Below, piece after piece: positions 8,038 to 17,008 of a stretch of DNA of 64,000 nt; position 1 is the stretch's first letter, and the number at the start of each line of letters is the position of its first letter. This stretch comes from Gordonia westfalica (GTDB lineage: Bacteria; Actinomycetota; Actinomycetes; Mycobacteriales; Mycobacteriaceae). The stretch spans positions 744,001 through 808,000 of the forward strand of contig NZ_FNLM01000036.1 of NCBI RefSeq assembly GCF_900105725.1. Reading direction: 5' to 3'. A program made the translations under genes and the position numbers. The notes below the pieces were generated by a model, which saw nothing but the letters and a program-made list of their open reading frames with translations, was not told the DNA's origin and did no database searches.

Positions 8038-10125
8038 ATGGCGCCGCCCTTCGCACTGACCGCTCTGCTCACGACGCGTGACCCTGGAGCGGCCCGCTTG
8101 CGCAAGGCCGCGCGCGGTGCGTCGGCGATGGCCATCGGTGCGCTGGTGGTCCTCGCGATCCGGTCCGTGGTCAGCATCCCGGTCGCGGCCGAACTGTCTG
8201 CCGGGTTCCTGTCGCTGTGGGCGACGGTCGGTGCGGTCAAGGACACGACCGCGCGGGCCCGGATCGTCACGACCGTCGCGCTGCTCGTCCCCGGCTTCGC
8301 GGCGGCACTCCTCGCGTGCCTGCTGCATCCGTGGCCGGTCGCGCGGGCGATCGCCTTCGTCGCGATCGCCGGTCTCGCCGCCTGGACGACGCGCTACGGG
8401 CCACGGGGGAGTGCGCTCGGCTTCTTCGGGTTCTTCGCGTTCTTCTTCGCCGTCGTGATGGAGGCGGACCTGCACACGTTGCCGGTCCTGTGCGGTCTGG
8501 TCGTCATCGCGGTGGCGAGCGCACTCTTCGTGCGGCTGGTGCTGGTCCCCGATCGACCGGGTGGGGAACTGGTCCGACTCCTACGAAGCGTGCAGGTCTG
8601 CGCCGACGACCTGCTTCGGGTCGCAAGCGAACCGGAAACCGGGCCGCGGCGGGTGGTGGCATCGGTCACCCGACTGTCGGCGGCGACGAGTGCGGTCGCC
8701 GCGTGGCAGAAGAACTACGACGCCGCGCGCTACACGGACGTGGATGACACCACGCTGTCGCGCCGGGTCTCGATGCTGCACCTGTCGGGTGAACAGGCAG
8801 CCTTCCTGGTGGCCGAGAACCGTGCGGGTCCCGCCGTCGCACAGGCGGTGTCACATGTCCGCGGTGCGCTGAGGTCATCGTCGGACGCGGCCGCCCCGAC
8901 CCTCGCCGGACCGGACCCGGACCCGACGATCGCGACGCTACGCGTCGTCGTGTCGGCGACCGCCGATCTGCGCGCGATCGCCGTCCGGCGCCGCGGGACA
9001 TCCACGGGGGCGACCGCCACTGGGGCGAGAACCGCCTCGACGACCCCGACGCCCGCGGAGAAGACACCGCGGCCCGACACCACTCGATTCGCACTCCAGG
9101 TCATGGTCGCCTGCTCGTTGGCCCTCGCCGTCGGCGAGGTCATCTCGGCGAGCCGCTGGTACTGGGCGGTGCTCAGCGCCTTCATGGTCTTCAACGGGAT
9201 GGCCACGCGCGGAGCCATTCTCACCAAGGCCGTCAAACGAGTGCAGGGAACCGCGGTCGGACTCGTGATCGGCGTCGCCGCCGTGCTGATCATCGGTGAA
9301 CACCCCGCGGTGCAGTACGCGATCGTGGTCTGCGCGGTCTTCTTCGCCTTCTACTTCGGGGCGATCTCCTACACCTGGACGATCCTCTTCATCACGATCG
9401 TCCTCACCAACAGCTACGACCTGCTCGGTGTCCTGAACCGCCACGTCCTCGAGTGGCGCATCGAGGAGACGCTGTGTGGTGCCCTGGTCGGCGCGGCCGC
9501 GGCCTTCCTCATCCTGAGCACGCCGACCTCACCCGTCCTCGACACCAAGCTCCGGACGTACTTCGACGCGCTCGTCGACCTGGCCGCCGTCGCCCTCCGC
9601 AGAGGCGAGAACCGGCCGGGACAAACCGATTCCGACGCGGCCCTGGCCTCCGTCCGAGTGCTCGACGGCGCCGAGGCCGCGATGCTCGACGCCGCGGCCT
9701 CCGCGGTCTTCTCCCTCAGCAGGTTCCATCGATCGACGCTGCGTCGTCTGCGGCCGCATCTCCACGAGACGACACGCGAGGCGAGGGGACTCGCCTGGTC
9801 GGCGATCGCCCTGACGCGGCCGGGCGGCGCTGCGGCCGAAGCCCGAGTCGATCCGGACATCGAGCAGGATCTCGTCGAGGAGCTCCGGGGCGCCGCCGAC
9901 GCGACGGTGTCGGCGATCGAACACGGCGGCGCCGCGGCATCGACGACCGGGAAGTCGACGACCGGGGAGGTGGAGGTCGAGTACAGCGTCCGGGGAGCGG
10001 AGCCCGCCGAGTACTCACCTGCTCGGCAGGCCCGTCGACTCATCGCATCGGTGCAGTACATGCGGTCGGCGATCGCCGGGCCCGTCCGGCCGGCTCGTGC
10101 AGACGAACAGCTCGCCGGTGACTGA
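8038..10125 (+). CDS. FUSC-family membrane transporter
   Basis: The 695-residue protein has two blocks of membrane helices: about residues 20-165 (with LGFFGFFAFFFAVVMEADLHTLPVL) and about 365-500 (with LALAVGEVISASRWYWAVLSAFMVF and IIGEHPAVQYAIVVCAVFFAFYFG), separated by a cytoplasmic part and followed by a helical C-terminal region. This is the layout of FUSC/YccS-like aromatic-acid efflux proteins. ATG 8038 is preferred; an upstream ATG at 8023 is possible. It may export aromatic or other organic acids; the substrate is unknown. The 3' end overlaps a bidirectional terminator hairpin. Confidence 0.82.
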   Translation: MAPPFALTALLTTRDPGAARLRKAARGASAMAIGALVVLAIRSVVSIPVAAELSAGFLSLWATVGAVKDTTARARIVTTVALLVPGFAAALLACLLHPWPVARAIAFVAIAGLAAWTTRYGPRGSALGFFGFFAFFFAVVMEADLHTLPVLCGLVVIAVASALFVRLVLVPDRPGGELVRLLRSVQVCADDLLRVASEPETGPRRVVASVTRLSAATSAVAAWQKNYDAARYTDVDDTTLSRRVSMLHLSGEQAAFLVAENRAGPAVAQAVSHVRGALRSSSDAAAPTLAGPDPDPTIATLRVVVSATADLRAIAVRRRGTSTGATATGARTASTTPTPAEKTPRPDTTRFALQVMVACSLALAVGEVISASRWYWAVLSAFMVFNGMATRGAILTKAVKRVQGTAVGLVIGVAAVLIIGEHPAVQYAIVVCAVFFAFYFGAISYTWTILFITIVLTNSYDLLGVLNRHVLEWRIEETLCGALVGAAAAFLILSTPTSPVLDTKLRTYFDALVDLAAVALRRGENRPGQTDSDAALASVRVLDGAEAAMLDAAASAVFSLSRFHRSTLRRLRPHLHETTREARGLAWSAIALTRPGGAAAEARVDPDIEQDLVEELRGAADATVSAIEHGGAAASTTGKSTTGEVEVEYSVRGAEPAEYSPARQARRLIASVQYMRSAIAGPVRPARADEQLAGD

Positions 10126-10145
10126 GACCTGCCGGCGAGCTGTTC
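10105..10145. terminator. Bidirectional hairpin terminator between convergent genes
   Basis: 14-bp perfect arms (GAACAGCTCGCCGG and its complement) flank a 13-base loop. It sits between the FUSC gene, whose last codons form the left arm, and the convergent alcohol dehydrogenase ending at 10165. Confidence 0.75.
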
Positions 10146-10164
10146 GGGTCTTCTGTCTACCGGC

Positions 10165-11283
10165 TCACTCGCCGTGGATGATGACCCCGCGCAGGTTCTT
10201 TCCGTCGCGGAGGTCCTGGTAGCCCTCGTTGACCTGGTCGAGGGTGTAGGTGGTGGTGATCAGCTCGTCGAGCTTGAGCTGGCCCTGGTCGTAGAGACGC
10301 AACAGTTTGACGATGTCGTACTGCGGGTTGGCCGAGCCGAACAGGCTGCCCTTGATCGTCTTCTGGTTGAGCGTCAGGTCGGTGCCCGACACGTGCACGG
10401 TGAGCTTGGCGGGATCGGCGAGACCGGTGATGACCACCGTGCCGCCCTTGCCGATCACAGCCGTCGCGTTCGACACCACCTGCTCGTCGACCGTGCCCAC
10501 CAGGATGAGCGCCTGATCGGCGCCCTGACCCCACGTCAGTTCGTTGACCTTCGCGGCGGCTTCCTCGGGATCTGCAAACGCATGCGTCGCACCGAATTTC
10601 AGTGCTGCGTCGCGCTTCATGTCGACCGGGTCGACGACCACGACGAACTTGGCGCCCGCCGACACCGCACCCTGCACCGCGTTGATACCGAGGCCGCCGA
10701 TGCCGTAGATGACCACGGTGTCACCGGGGCGTACCCCGCCGGCGTACACCGAGGTGCCCCAGCCCGACGGCACGCCGCATCCGACGAGGACCGCCTTGTC
10801 CAGCGGTAGCCAGTCGTCGACCTTCACCACCGAGTGCTGCGAGATGGTGGCCCGTTCGGAGAACGTGCCCAGCATGCACATGGCGCCGAAATCGTCCTTG
10901 CCGGAATGGAACCGGAAGGTACCGTCGGGCATCGAGCCCTCGAGGATGGTTGCGCCCATGTCGCACAGGTTCTGTCGGCCCGTCGAGCAGTAACGACAGG
11001 TGCCGCAGTTGGGGATGAAGCTGCACACCACGTGGTCGCCCGGCTTCACCTTGGTCACACCGGGGCCGACGGCCTCGATGATGCCGGAGCCTTCGTGACC
11101 ACCCACGATCGGGTACCGCGGCGGCAGATCGCCGTCGGTGAGGTGGAGGTCGGAGTGGCACAGTCCGGCGGCGGTGTACTTGATCAGGACTTCGCCCTCG
11201 CGCGGTTCGTCCAGGTCCAGTTCGACGATCTCGAAGGGCTTTCCGGGCGCGGTGAGAACGGCGGCCTTGGTGGTGAGTGTCAT
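10165..11283 (-). CDS. NDMA-type zinc alcohol dehydrogenase (mycofactocin-linked family)
   Basis: The 372-residue medium-chain dehydrogenase has catalytic zinc ligands C42 (GLCHSD) and H63-E64 (GGHEGSG), structural zinc cysteines at 93, 96, 99 and 107, and the nucleotide motif GIGGLGINAVQ. It is close in feel to the NDMA-dependent alcohol dehydrogenase group (TIGR03989), known for tightly held NAD and for using mycofactocin as external electron acceptor. The window also encodes the mycofactocin pathway 29 kb away. It follows the aldehyde dehydrogenase by 45 bp, with an AAAGGAG site, so the pair would oxidise a primary alcohol to a carboxylic acid. The AcoR-like activator nearby is a candidate regulator. 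Confidence 0.87.
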   Translation of the reverse strand: MTLTTKAAVLTAPGKPFEIVELDLDEPREGEVLIKYTAAGLCHSDLHLTDGDLPPRYPIVGGHEGSGIIEAVGPGVTKVKPGDHVVCSFIPNCGTCRYCSTGRQNLCDMGATILEGSMPDGTFRFHSGKDDFGAMCMLGTFSERATISQHSVVKVDDWLPLDKAVLVGCGVPSGWGTSVYAGGVRPGDTVVIYGIGGLGINAVQGAVSAGAKFVVVVDPVDMKRDAALKFGATHAFADPEEAAAKVNELTWGQGADQALILVGTVDEQVVSNATAVIGKGGTVVITGLADPAKLTVHVSGTDLTLNQKTIKGSLFGSANPQYDIVKLLRLYDQGQLKLDELITTTYTLDQVNEGYQDLRDGKNLRGVIIHGE

Positions 11284-11328
11284 GGCGTGCTCCTTTGCAC
11301 TAGAGGGATCTGGGGGAGTGGAAGCGGA

Positions 11329-12825
11329 TCAGAGAGCGATGTTCACGGCCTTGGTCTGCGTGTAGAGATCGATCGCCGACGAGCCGAGTTCGCGCCCCCA
11401 GCCGGATTGCTTGTATCCGCCGAAGGGCATCGCGGTGTCGAAGCCGTTGTACTGGTTGACCCAGACCGATCCCGCCTGGATCTGGCGGGCCGTTCGATGT
11501 GCCTTCGACAGGTCGGTGGTCCAGATGCCTGCGGCGAGACCGTAGATCGAGTCGTTGGCGGCGGCGGCCACCCCGGCGTCGGCGTCGAAGGGCAGCGCGG
11601 CGACGACCGGGCCGAAGATCTCCTCCTGCACGATCGAGAAGCTGGGTTCGACGTCGACGAACACCGTCGGCTCGATGAAGAATCCCTCATCGCCCCAACG
11701 CTTTCCGCCGGTCAGTGCACGCGCTCCGTCGGCGAGTCCGGCCGACAGGTAGCCGGACACGCGGTCGAACTGCTCCTGGCTGACCAGCGGTCCGAGTTCG
11801 GTGGCGGGATCGAGGCCCGGTCCGATCTTCGCCTGCGAAGCCGCTTCCGCGACCGCCGCGGTGAAGTCGTCGAAGATGGGGCGCTCGACGAAGAGTCGGG
11901 TGCCGGCGACGCAGCACTGGCCGTGGTTGAACATCCACGCGGCCACCGAACCGGCCACCGCCTTCTCGAAATCGGCGTCGGCGAAGACGATGTTGGGGCT
12001 CTTGCCACCGAGCTCCAGCGAGACCTTCTTCAGATTTCCCTTCGCCGCCTCGACGATCTTCTTGCCGACCTCGGTGGACCCGGTGAACGCGATCTTGTCG
12101 ACGTCGTCGTGTGCGGCCAGTGCGGCGCCGGCCTCGCCGAATCCGGCGACGATGTTGACCACGCCGGGCGGGAAGCCTGCCTCGTCGAAGATCTCACCGA
12201 GCAGCAGTGCGGTGAGCGGGGTCTGCTCGGCCGGCTTGAGGATGACGGTGTTGCCCGCGGCCAGCGCCGGCGCCAGTTTGAAGGCGGCCATCAGCAGCGG
12301 GAAGTTCCACGGGACGATGAGCCCGCACACCCCGACCGGTTCGCGCAGCGTGTAGGCGTGGAACTCGCCGCCCGGCACGAAGGGCATCGAGACGTCGACG
12401 GTCGACCCGGTGATCTTGGTGGCCAGGCCCGCGTTGTAGCGGAAGATGTCGGCCGCCCAGGCGGTGTCCACGGCGGTGGCGATGGTCGCGGCCTTGCCGT
12501 TGTCGAGTGCCTCGAGCTGACCGAATTCGGCGGCGCGCTCGGACAGGAGATCGCCCACTCGCCAGAGCAGACGTTCGCGCTCGTTCGGCTTCATCCGGGT
12601 CCACGGTCCGGAATCGAAGGCCTCGCGGGCGGCGCGGACCGCACGGTCGATGTCGGTGGCGTCGCCATGGGCGACCGAGGTGAGCGGGCGTGCGGTGGCG
12701 GGGTCGATGGTCTCGAAGGTGCGGCCGGATGCGGACCACACCCACTCCCCGCCGATCAGCATCGGTCGGTCGTGGCCGATGAAGTCGCGGACTTTCGGGA
12801 GCAACTCGGTGGCGACTGCGGTCAT
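11329..12825 (-). CDS. NAD(P)-dependent aldehyde dehydrogenase
   Basis: The 498-residue enzyme has the full aldehyde dehydrogenase signature: nucleotide segment FTGSTEVGKK (247-256), general base E271 in LELGGKSPN, and the catalytic cysteine in FNHGQCCVAGTR (305). The ATG at 12825 has an AGGAGG site just upstream, which rules out longer in-frame starts. It is transcribed with the alcohol dehydrogenase behind it and would remove the aldehyde that enzyme makes. The closest family by eye is the broad betaine/phenylacetaldehyde-type group; the exact substrate is uncertain. Confidence 0.92.
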   Translation of the reverse strand: MTAVATELLPKVRDFIGHDRPMLIGGEWVWSASGRTFETIDPATARPLTSVAHGDATDIDRAVRAAREAFDSGPWTRMKPNERERLLWRVGDLLSERAAEFGQLEALDNGKAATIATAVDTAWAADIFRYNAGLATKITGSTVDVSMPFVPGGEFHAYTLREPVGVCGLIVPWNFPLLMAAFKLAPALAAGNTVILKPAEQTPLTALLLGEIFDEAGFPPGVVNIVAGFGEAGAALAAHDDVDKIAFTGSTEVGKKIVEAAKGNLKKVSLELGGKSPNIVFADADFEKAVAGSVAAWMFNHGQCCVAGTRLFVERPIFDDFTAAVAEAASQAKIGPGLDPATELGPLVSQEQFDRVSGYLSAGLADGARALTGGKRWGDEGFFIEPTVFVDVEPSFSIVQEEIFGPVVAALPFDADAGVAAAANDSIYGLAAGIWTTDLSKAHRTARQIQAGSVWVNQYNGFDTAMPFGGYKQSGWGRELGSSAIDLYTQTKAVNIAL

Positions 12826-12900
12826 GGGAACCTCCTGGGCAGGCGCTCGTCGCCGGTAGCGAAGCGAGCGGGTCGAGATGAGTCGGTCAGGGGTGATCTG

Positions 12901-12916
12901 GGTCATAGCTGTGACC
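12901..12916. promoter_or_regulatory. Dyad GGTCA-N6-TGACC upstream of the aldehyde/alcohol dehydrogenase operon
   Basis: GGTCATAGCTGTGACC has perfect 5-bp outer arms and 14 of 16 symmetric positions. It lies 76 bp before the aldehyde dehydrogenase start, in the 256-bp divergent gap to the HPP gene. It could bind the AcoR-like regulator at 14263-15900; this is an inference from position. Confidence 0.4.
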
Positions 12917-13081
12917 TGACTCATTTCTGCCACCGATCGGGCCGGTCGCCGTGTCCAGAAACTGAACACCTGGCGTCGGTGTGCCGGTCGCCGGGAACCG
13001 GAGGTCGAGAAAAGTGCGGTCGGCGTCGTCGCTAGCGTGTCCGGGGGTGGCGCTCGCCGCCGTCGTGCAGGAAAGGAACCG

Positions 13082-14233
13082 ATGGCAGTGCGCGTGGCCG
13101 ATCGATTGCGGGGTGCGTTGCAGTCCGTGGGGCCGTCGCCGTCGCCGGTGTCGCTGCGCGAGGCCGTGCGCGCAGGTGCCGGATCGGCGCTGGGCCTCGG
13201 GCTCGTCGGACTCGTACTCGCGACGTCGGGTGTCGACCTGCGGACGGGGCTGTTCCTGATCGCGCCGTTCGGGGCGTCGGCCGTACTGCTGTTCGGCGCG
13301 CCCAACAGCCCGCTCGCACAGCCCTGGTCGGCGGTCGTCGGCAACACGGTGTCCGCGCTGGCCGGGGTCGCGGTGACGCTGGTGGTGTCGCCGGGTCAGC
13401 TGCGCATCCCGCTCGCCGTCGGCGCCGCGGTGATGGCCATGGTCGCCTGCCGCGCGGTGCATCCGCCGGGCGGCGCGGTGGCGATGACCGCCGGACTCAG
13501 TCCGGACGTGATCGGAGCACTCGGATTCCGGTTCGCGCTGGCCCCGGTCGCGGTGGGGACGATCGCGCTGGTCGTCCTCGCGGCCGTGTACGCGCGTCTC
13601 ACCGGACGCCGGTATCCGTACCGCCGATTCGACGACGAGTCGTCGGCCACCGCGCGGATCGGGCTGGACGAGAACGAGTTGACCGACATCCTCGACCGGT
13701 ACAGCCAGTCCCTCAACCTCGGTGTCGCAGACCTCGCCCGACTCATCGGCGCCGCCGAACTCCAGGCCGCGGGTCACCGCGCGGGTCCGCTCGTCGCAGG
13801 TGACGTCATGTCCCGGGGGCTGGTGACCGTCGGACCCGATTCGACGCTGACCGACCTCGCGCAGATGTTCGACACCCACCGCTTCACCTCGCTGCCCGTG
13901 GTGACGCGCGGCGGCCGGTTCCTGGGTGTCGTCTTCCAACTCCATCTCGTCTCCCGTCTACGCGGGGGGTCGGCACAACGCGGTTCGGACCGCCGGTTCG
14001 GCCGCCTGCTGCGCCGGGACGGCACCGTCCTGACGGCCGCCGACGTCATGGACACGACCCTGCCGTTCGCGGCGCCGGATACGCCGGTGACCGCGCTGTT
14101 GCCGATGCTCGCGGACAGCGGCTGCGACGCCGTGCCCGTGCTCGACGGGGATCTGCTGGTCGGCATCGTCACGCAGACCGATCTCATCGCCGCGCTCGCC
14201 CGACAGACCCTGGCCGATCCGCTCGTCGACTGA
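13082..14233 (+). CDS. HPP-family membrane protein with two CBS domains
   Basis: The 383-residue protein has four predicted membrane helices in the first about 180 residues, with the HPP-type segments LIAPFGASAVLLFGAPNSPLAQPW and RAVHPPGGAVAMTA. The latter contains the His-Pro-Pro motif that names the family. A soluble C-terminal part holds two CBS repeats (DVMSRGLVTVGPDSTLTDLAQMF and DVMDTTLPFAAPDTPVTALLPML), which usually bind adenine nucleotides and gate the membrane part. HPP proteins have been linked to nitrite transport in plants and cyanobacteria; a role here is not proven. The ATG at 13082 follows a GAAAGGAA site. Confidence 0.85.
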   Translation: MAVRVADRLRGALQSVGPSPSPVSLREAVRAGAGSALGLGLVGLVLATSGVDLRTGLFLIAPFGASAVLLFGAPNSPLAQPWSAVVGNTVSALAGVAVTLVVSPGQLRIPLAVGAAVMAMVACRAVHPPGGAVAMTAGLSPDVIGALGFRFALAPVAVGTIALVVLAAVYARLTGRRYPYRRFDDESSATARIGLDENELTDILDRYSQSLNLGVADLARLIGAAELQAAGHRAGPLVAGDVMSRGLVTVGPDSTLTDLAQMFDTHRFTSLPVVTRGGRFLGVVFQLHLVSRLRGGSAQRGSDRRFGRLLRRDGTVLTAADVMDTTLPFAAPDTPVTALLPMLADSGCDAVPVLDGDLLVGIVTQTDLIAALARQTLADPLVD

Positions 14234-14262
14234 CGTTCGGCCCGGTCCCATCGCGGTACTCC

Positions 14263-15900
14263 CTAGATCCCGAGTGCTCGCATCCGCGCGTACAACGTGG
14301 TGCGGCTGATGCCGAGGTCCCGCGCGGCGTGGACCTTGTTGCCGCCGGAACGATCGAGCGCATCGACGATCGCGGTGCGTTCGGCCTGTTCCCGGCCGGA
14401 GAGATGCGCCGCCCGACTCGTCGTCCGGTAGGCGGCCGGCAGATCGGCGGTCTCGATCACGCGTGCCGTCCGGTGCCGGCACGATTCCGCGGCGCCCCGC
14501 AGGACCGCGATCAGCTCGGTGAGGTTCCCGGGCCAGTCCTGGCTGAGCAGCGCATCGGTCGCCGGACCGGACAGCGTGAGCTCCGGATCGATGTCACCGA
14601 GGATGCCGCTCGCGATGGCCGCGAGCTCTGAGATGCGGTGCCGCAGAGGCGCCGGGTCGACGCGGGTCGCACATCGGCCGAGCAGCGCCGCGACCGTGGG
14701 ACCCAGCTGCGCGCGCGGGCCGCTGACGAGGATCAACGGGGTCGCCGCCGGAGTCGGCGCGGCGGCCCTGGTGAGTAGAGCCACCGACCTGTCGTCGAGC
14801 AGGTCCACGCCGTCGATGACCAGCGGCACACCAGAGGATCGGGCGCGCGTGAGGAACGCCGCGACGTCTGGTTGCCGGCCGGCGATCAGCTCGTCGGCGA
14901 CGTCGATGATCACGGCCCCCTCGGAAGCCAGTTCGAGGGCCAGGGTCGTGCGTCCGGTGCCCGGCTCCCCGGACACGGCGACGGTCGTCGGTGAGGGCCG
15001 GACCGGAGTCGGTCGCGTCGGCGTCGGCGCGGCGAGAGGGCGGAACCGGAAGAGCGCGGCGCCGCGGGTGCCGGCCACCGGTTCGACGGCGATCTCGACC
15101 TCGGCCCCGGAGACGAGGGTCAGCGGCAGCGTCGTCGTTCGGAGAGCGGGATCGGTGGCGATGGCGCGGAGTGCACCGATGTCGGTGGGGGAGAGCAGTT
15201 CGGCGGCCAGGGCATTCGTGAGCTGCAGGTCGTCGCCGACGGCGGCGACCGCGACGTCGCGTCGTGGGGCGGCGCGCTGGAAGGCGTCGAGCACCCGCCG
15301 CTGGTGTGCGCGGGAGCGGTCGAGCAACCGGTCGGCGATGTCGGCGACGATGCCGTCGACCACCGGCACCGCGAGCGGGTTGATCCGGTCGGCGATCTCG
15401 GACATGCAGATGATCCCCGCCAGACGGCGGGTCGCGGGATGGATGATCGGCTGGCCGTAACAGCTGATCGACCGGAACTGTTCGAGGTAGTGCTCGGTGC
15501 TGTTGACGATCACCCCGCCGCGCGTCTCGGCGGGGGTGCCGAGCGCGGTGGTCCCGACGATGTCCTCGCCGAACGGGACGCCGGGTGCGGCGCCGATCGC
15601 ATCGAGCCGGCGTTCGACGGTCGTCCCGAACGCCACCCGGGTGACCATGCGGCACTCGTGGTCGACCAGCAGCAAGGACACGTCGGTCTCGGCGAGACGC
15701 GCGGCGGCGTCGTCGAGTACGGGCCGCGCCGCGTCGAGCAGGGGATCGGCGGAACCGATGTCGTGCAGGCGGGCCGGGGTGTTGTCCTCCGGTCTGACTC
15801 CCGACAGCGCCGACCGTCGCCACGAGTGCTCGATGACAGGGCGGTGTGGCGTTTGATCGGACCGGAACGAGAGAGTGTCGATGACACCAACGTGACACAC
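14263..15900 (-). CDS. AcoR-like GAF/Fis transcriptional activator without sigma-54 loop
   Basis: The 545-residue protein opens with an EHSWRRSALSG segment typical of AcoR-type regulators, then a GAF-like sensor (about 40-250, with GTTALGTPAETRGGV and SCYGQPIIHP). A reduced AAA-like domain follows, with Walker A (SGEPGTGRTT) and a Walker B-like stretch (VPLVIDGVDLLDD). It ends in a Fis-type helix-turn-helix (GGNKVHAARDLGISRTTLYARM). I see no GAFTGA loop, so it should not activate sigma-54 RNA polymerase, as is usual in actinobacteria. The GTG at 15900 is the only good start, with a weak ribosome site. Such proteins commonly control nearby alcohol or aldehyde dehydrogenases, here at 10.2-12.8 kb. 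Confidence 0.82.
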   Translation of the reverse strand: MCHVGVIDTLSFRSDQTPHRPVIEHSWRRSALSGVRPEDNTPARLHDIGSADPLLDAARPVLDDAAARLAETDVSLLLVDHECRMVTRVAFGTTVERRLDAIGAAPGVPFGEDIVGTTALGTPAETRGGVIVNSTEHYLEQFRSISCYGQPIIHPATRRLAGIICMSEIADRINPLAVPVVDGIVADIADRLLDRSRAHQRRVLDAFQRAAPRRDVAVAAVGDDLQLTNALAAELLSPTDIGALRAIATDPALRTTTLPLTLVSGAEVEIAVEPVAGTRGAALFRFRPLAAPTPTRPTPVRPSPTTVAVSGEPGTGRTTLALELASEGAVIIDVADELIAGRQPDVAAFLTRARSSGVPLVIDGVDLLDDRSVALLTRAAAPTPAATPLILVSGPRAQLGPTVAALLGRCATRVDPAPLRHRISELAAIASGILGDIDPELTLSGPATDALLSQDWPGNLTELIAVLRGAAESCRHRTARVIETADLPAAYRTTSRAAHLSGREQAERTAIVDALDRSGGNKVHAARDLGISRTTLYARMRALGI

Positions 15901-15969
15901 ATCACCGCCGAAGGAAAGCCCGGATGCCGGGTGCGAATCGGCGTCGGTGCGTCGTACTACCGTGGGCGC

Positions 15970-16845
15970 ATGCGCGTCGCGACCTGGAATGTGAACTCGG
16001 TGAAACAGCGGATTCCGCGCCTGCTGCCCTGGCTCGACGAACGGCGGCCCGACGTCGTCTGCCTGCAGGAGACCAAGCTCTCCGACGACGCATTCCACGA
16101 GGCTCTCGGCGCCGATCTCGCCGAACGAGGGTACGAGATCGCGCATGCCGGGCAGGGCCAGTGGAACGGCGTCGCGTTGCTGTCGCGGGTCGGGCTCGAC
16201 GACGTGCAGGTGGGTTTCGACGGCATGCCGGGCTACCCCGATCCGGAGACGCTCGAGGCGCGCGCGGTCTCGGCGGTGTGCGGCGGTCTGCGCATCTACT
16301 CCCTCTACGTCCCCAACGGCCGCACCCCCGACTCCGATCACTACACCTACAAACTCGAGTGGCTCTCGGCGCTCGCGCAGGCGGTGACGGAGCCCTCGTC
16401 GACGCTGCTCTGCGGTGACATCAACATCGCGCCCGCCGACGCGGACCTCTTCGATCCCGATGCCTTCGTCGGGCACACCCACGTCACCGCGCCGGAACGG
16501 GCTGCACTCGCCGAGTTCGCGGCACTGGGTCTGCGCGACGTCGTCCGGGACCGCTGGCCGGATGACCGGGTCTTCAGCTACTGGGACTACCGTGCCGGAA
16601 TGTTCCACAAGGACCTGGGCATGCGGATCGATCTCATCCTGGCGGGCGAGTCGGCCGCCGGCCGGGTCGAGGCGGCCTGGATCGACCGCAAGGCGCGCAA
16701 GGGCAGCAAGCCCAGTGATCACGCGCCGGTCATCGTCGACCTCGACGAGGCGCCCGACGGCGACATCGGTCCGGTGGTCCCGCCGCCGTCGAATCCGGCG
16801 AAACCCGGTGGCGCGAAGGTGAAACTGCCCCAGACCCCGGAGTGA
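15970..16845 (+). CDS. xthA: Exodeoxyribonuclease III
   Basis: The 291-residue product starts MRVATWNVNSVKQRIPRLLP and carries the endonuclease/exonuclease/phosphatase-fold residues of ExoIII: the metal-binding E in LQETKL, the D-N pair in GDINIAP, and the terminal SDHAPV histidine motif. It acts in base excision repair as AP endonuclease and 3'-5' exonuclease. Length fits the family. The last about 25 residues, rich in proline and basic residues, are a local extension. It is divergent from the AcoR-like regulator, with only 69 bp between the starts. Confidence 0.93.
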   Translation: MRVATWNVNSVKQRIPRLLPWLDERRPDVVCLQETKLSDDAFHEALGADLAERGYEIAHAGQGQWNGVALLSRVGLDDVQVGFDGMPGYPDPETLEARAVSAVCGGLRIYSLYVPNGRTPDSDHYTYKLEWLSALAQAVTEPSSTLLCGDINIAPADADLFDPDAFVGHTHVTAPERAALAEFAALGLRDVVRDRWPDDRVFSYWDYRAGMFHKDLGMRIDLILAGESAAGRVEAAWIDRKARKGSKPSDHAPVIVDLDEAPDGDIGPVVPPPSNPAKPGGAKVKLPQTPE

Positions 16846-17008
16846 TCCCGCTCACGATTCTCAATCCTTTTGCACGGCAATGTGATTCGTCGACCCGTCG
16901 GGCAGGATTGGCCTGTTGAGACGATTGCGGGAAGGTGCCTCTTCTCCGATATGATCACCGCGGCCCGAGCACGGGCCGAAAGATCCTCGTGAGAAAGAGA
17001 ATCCACAC

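Noticed and set aside
10834..13035. A 733-codon plus-strand frame across the alcohol and aldehyde dehydrogenases
   Set aside because: It is antisense to two well-supported enzymes and spans the gap between them; no family features.
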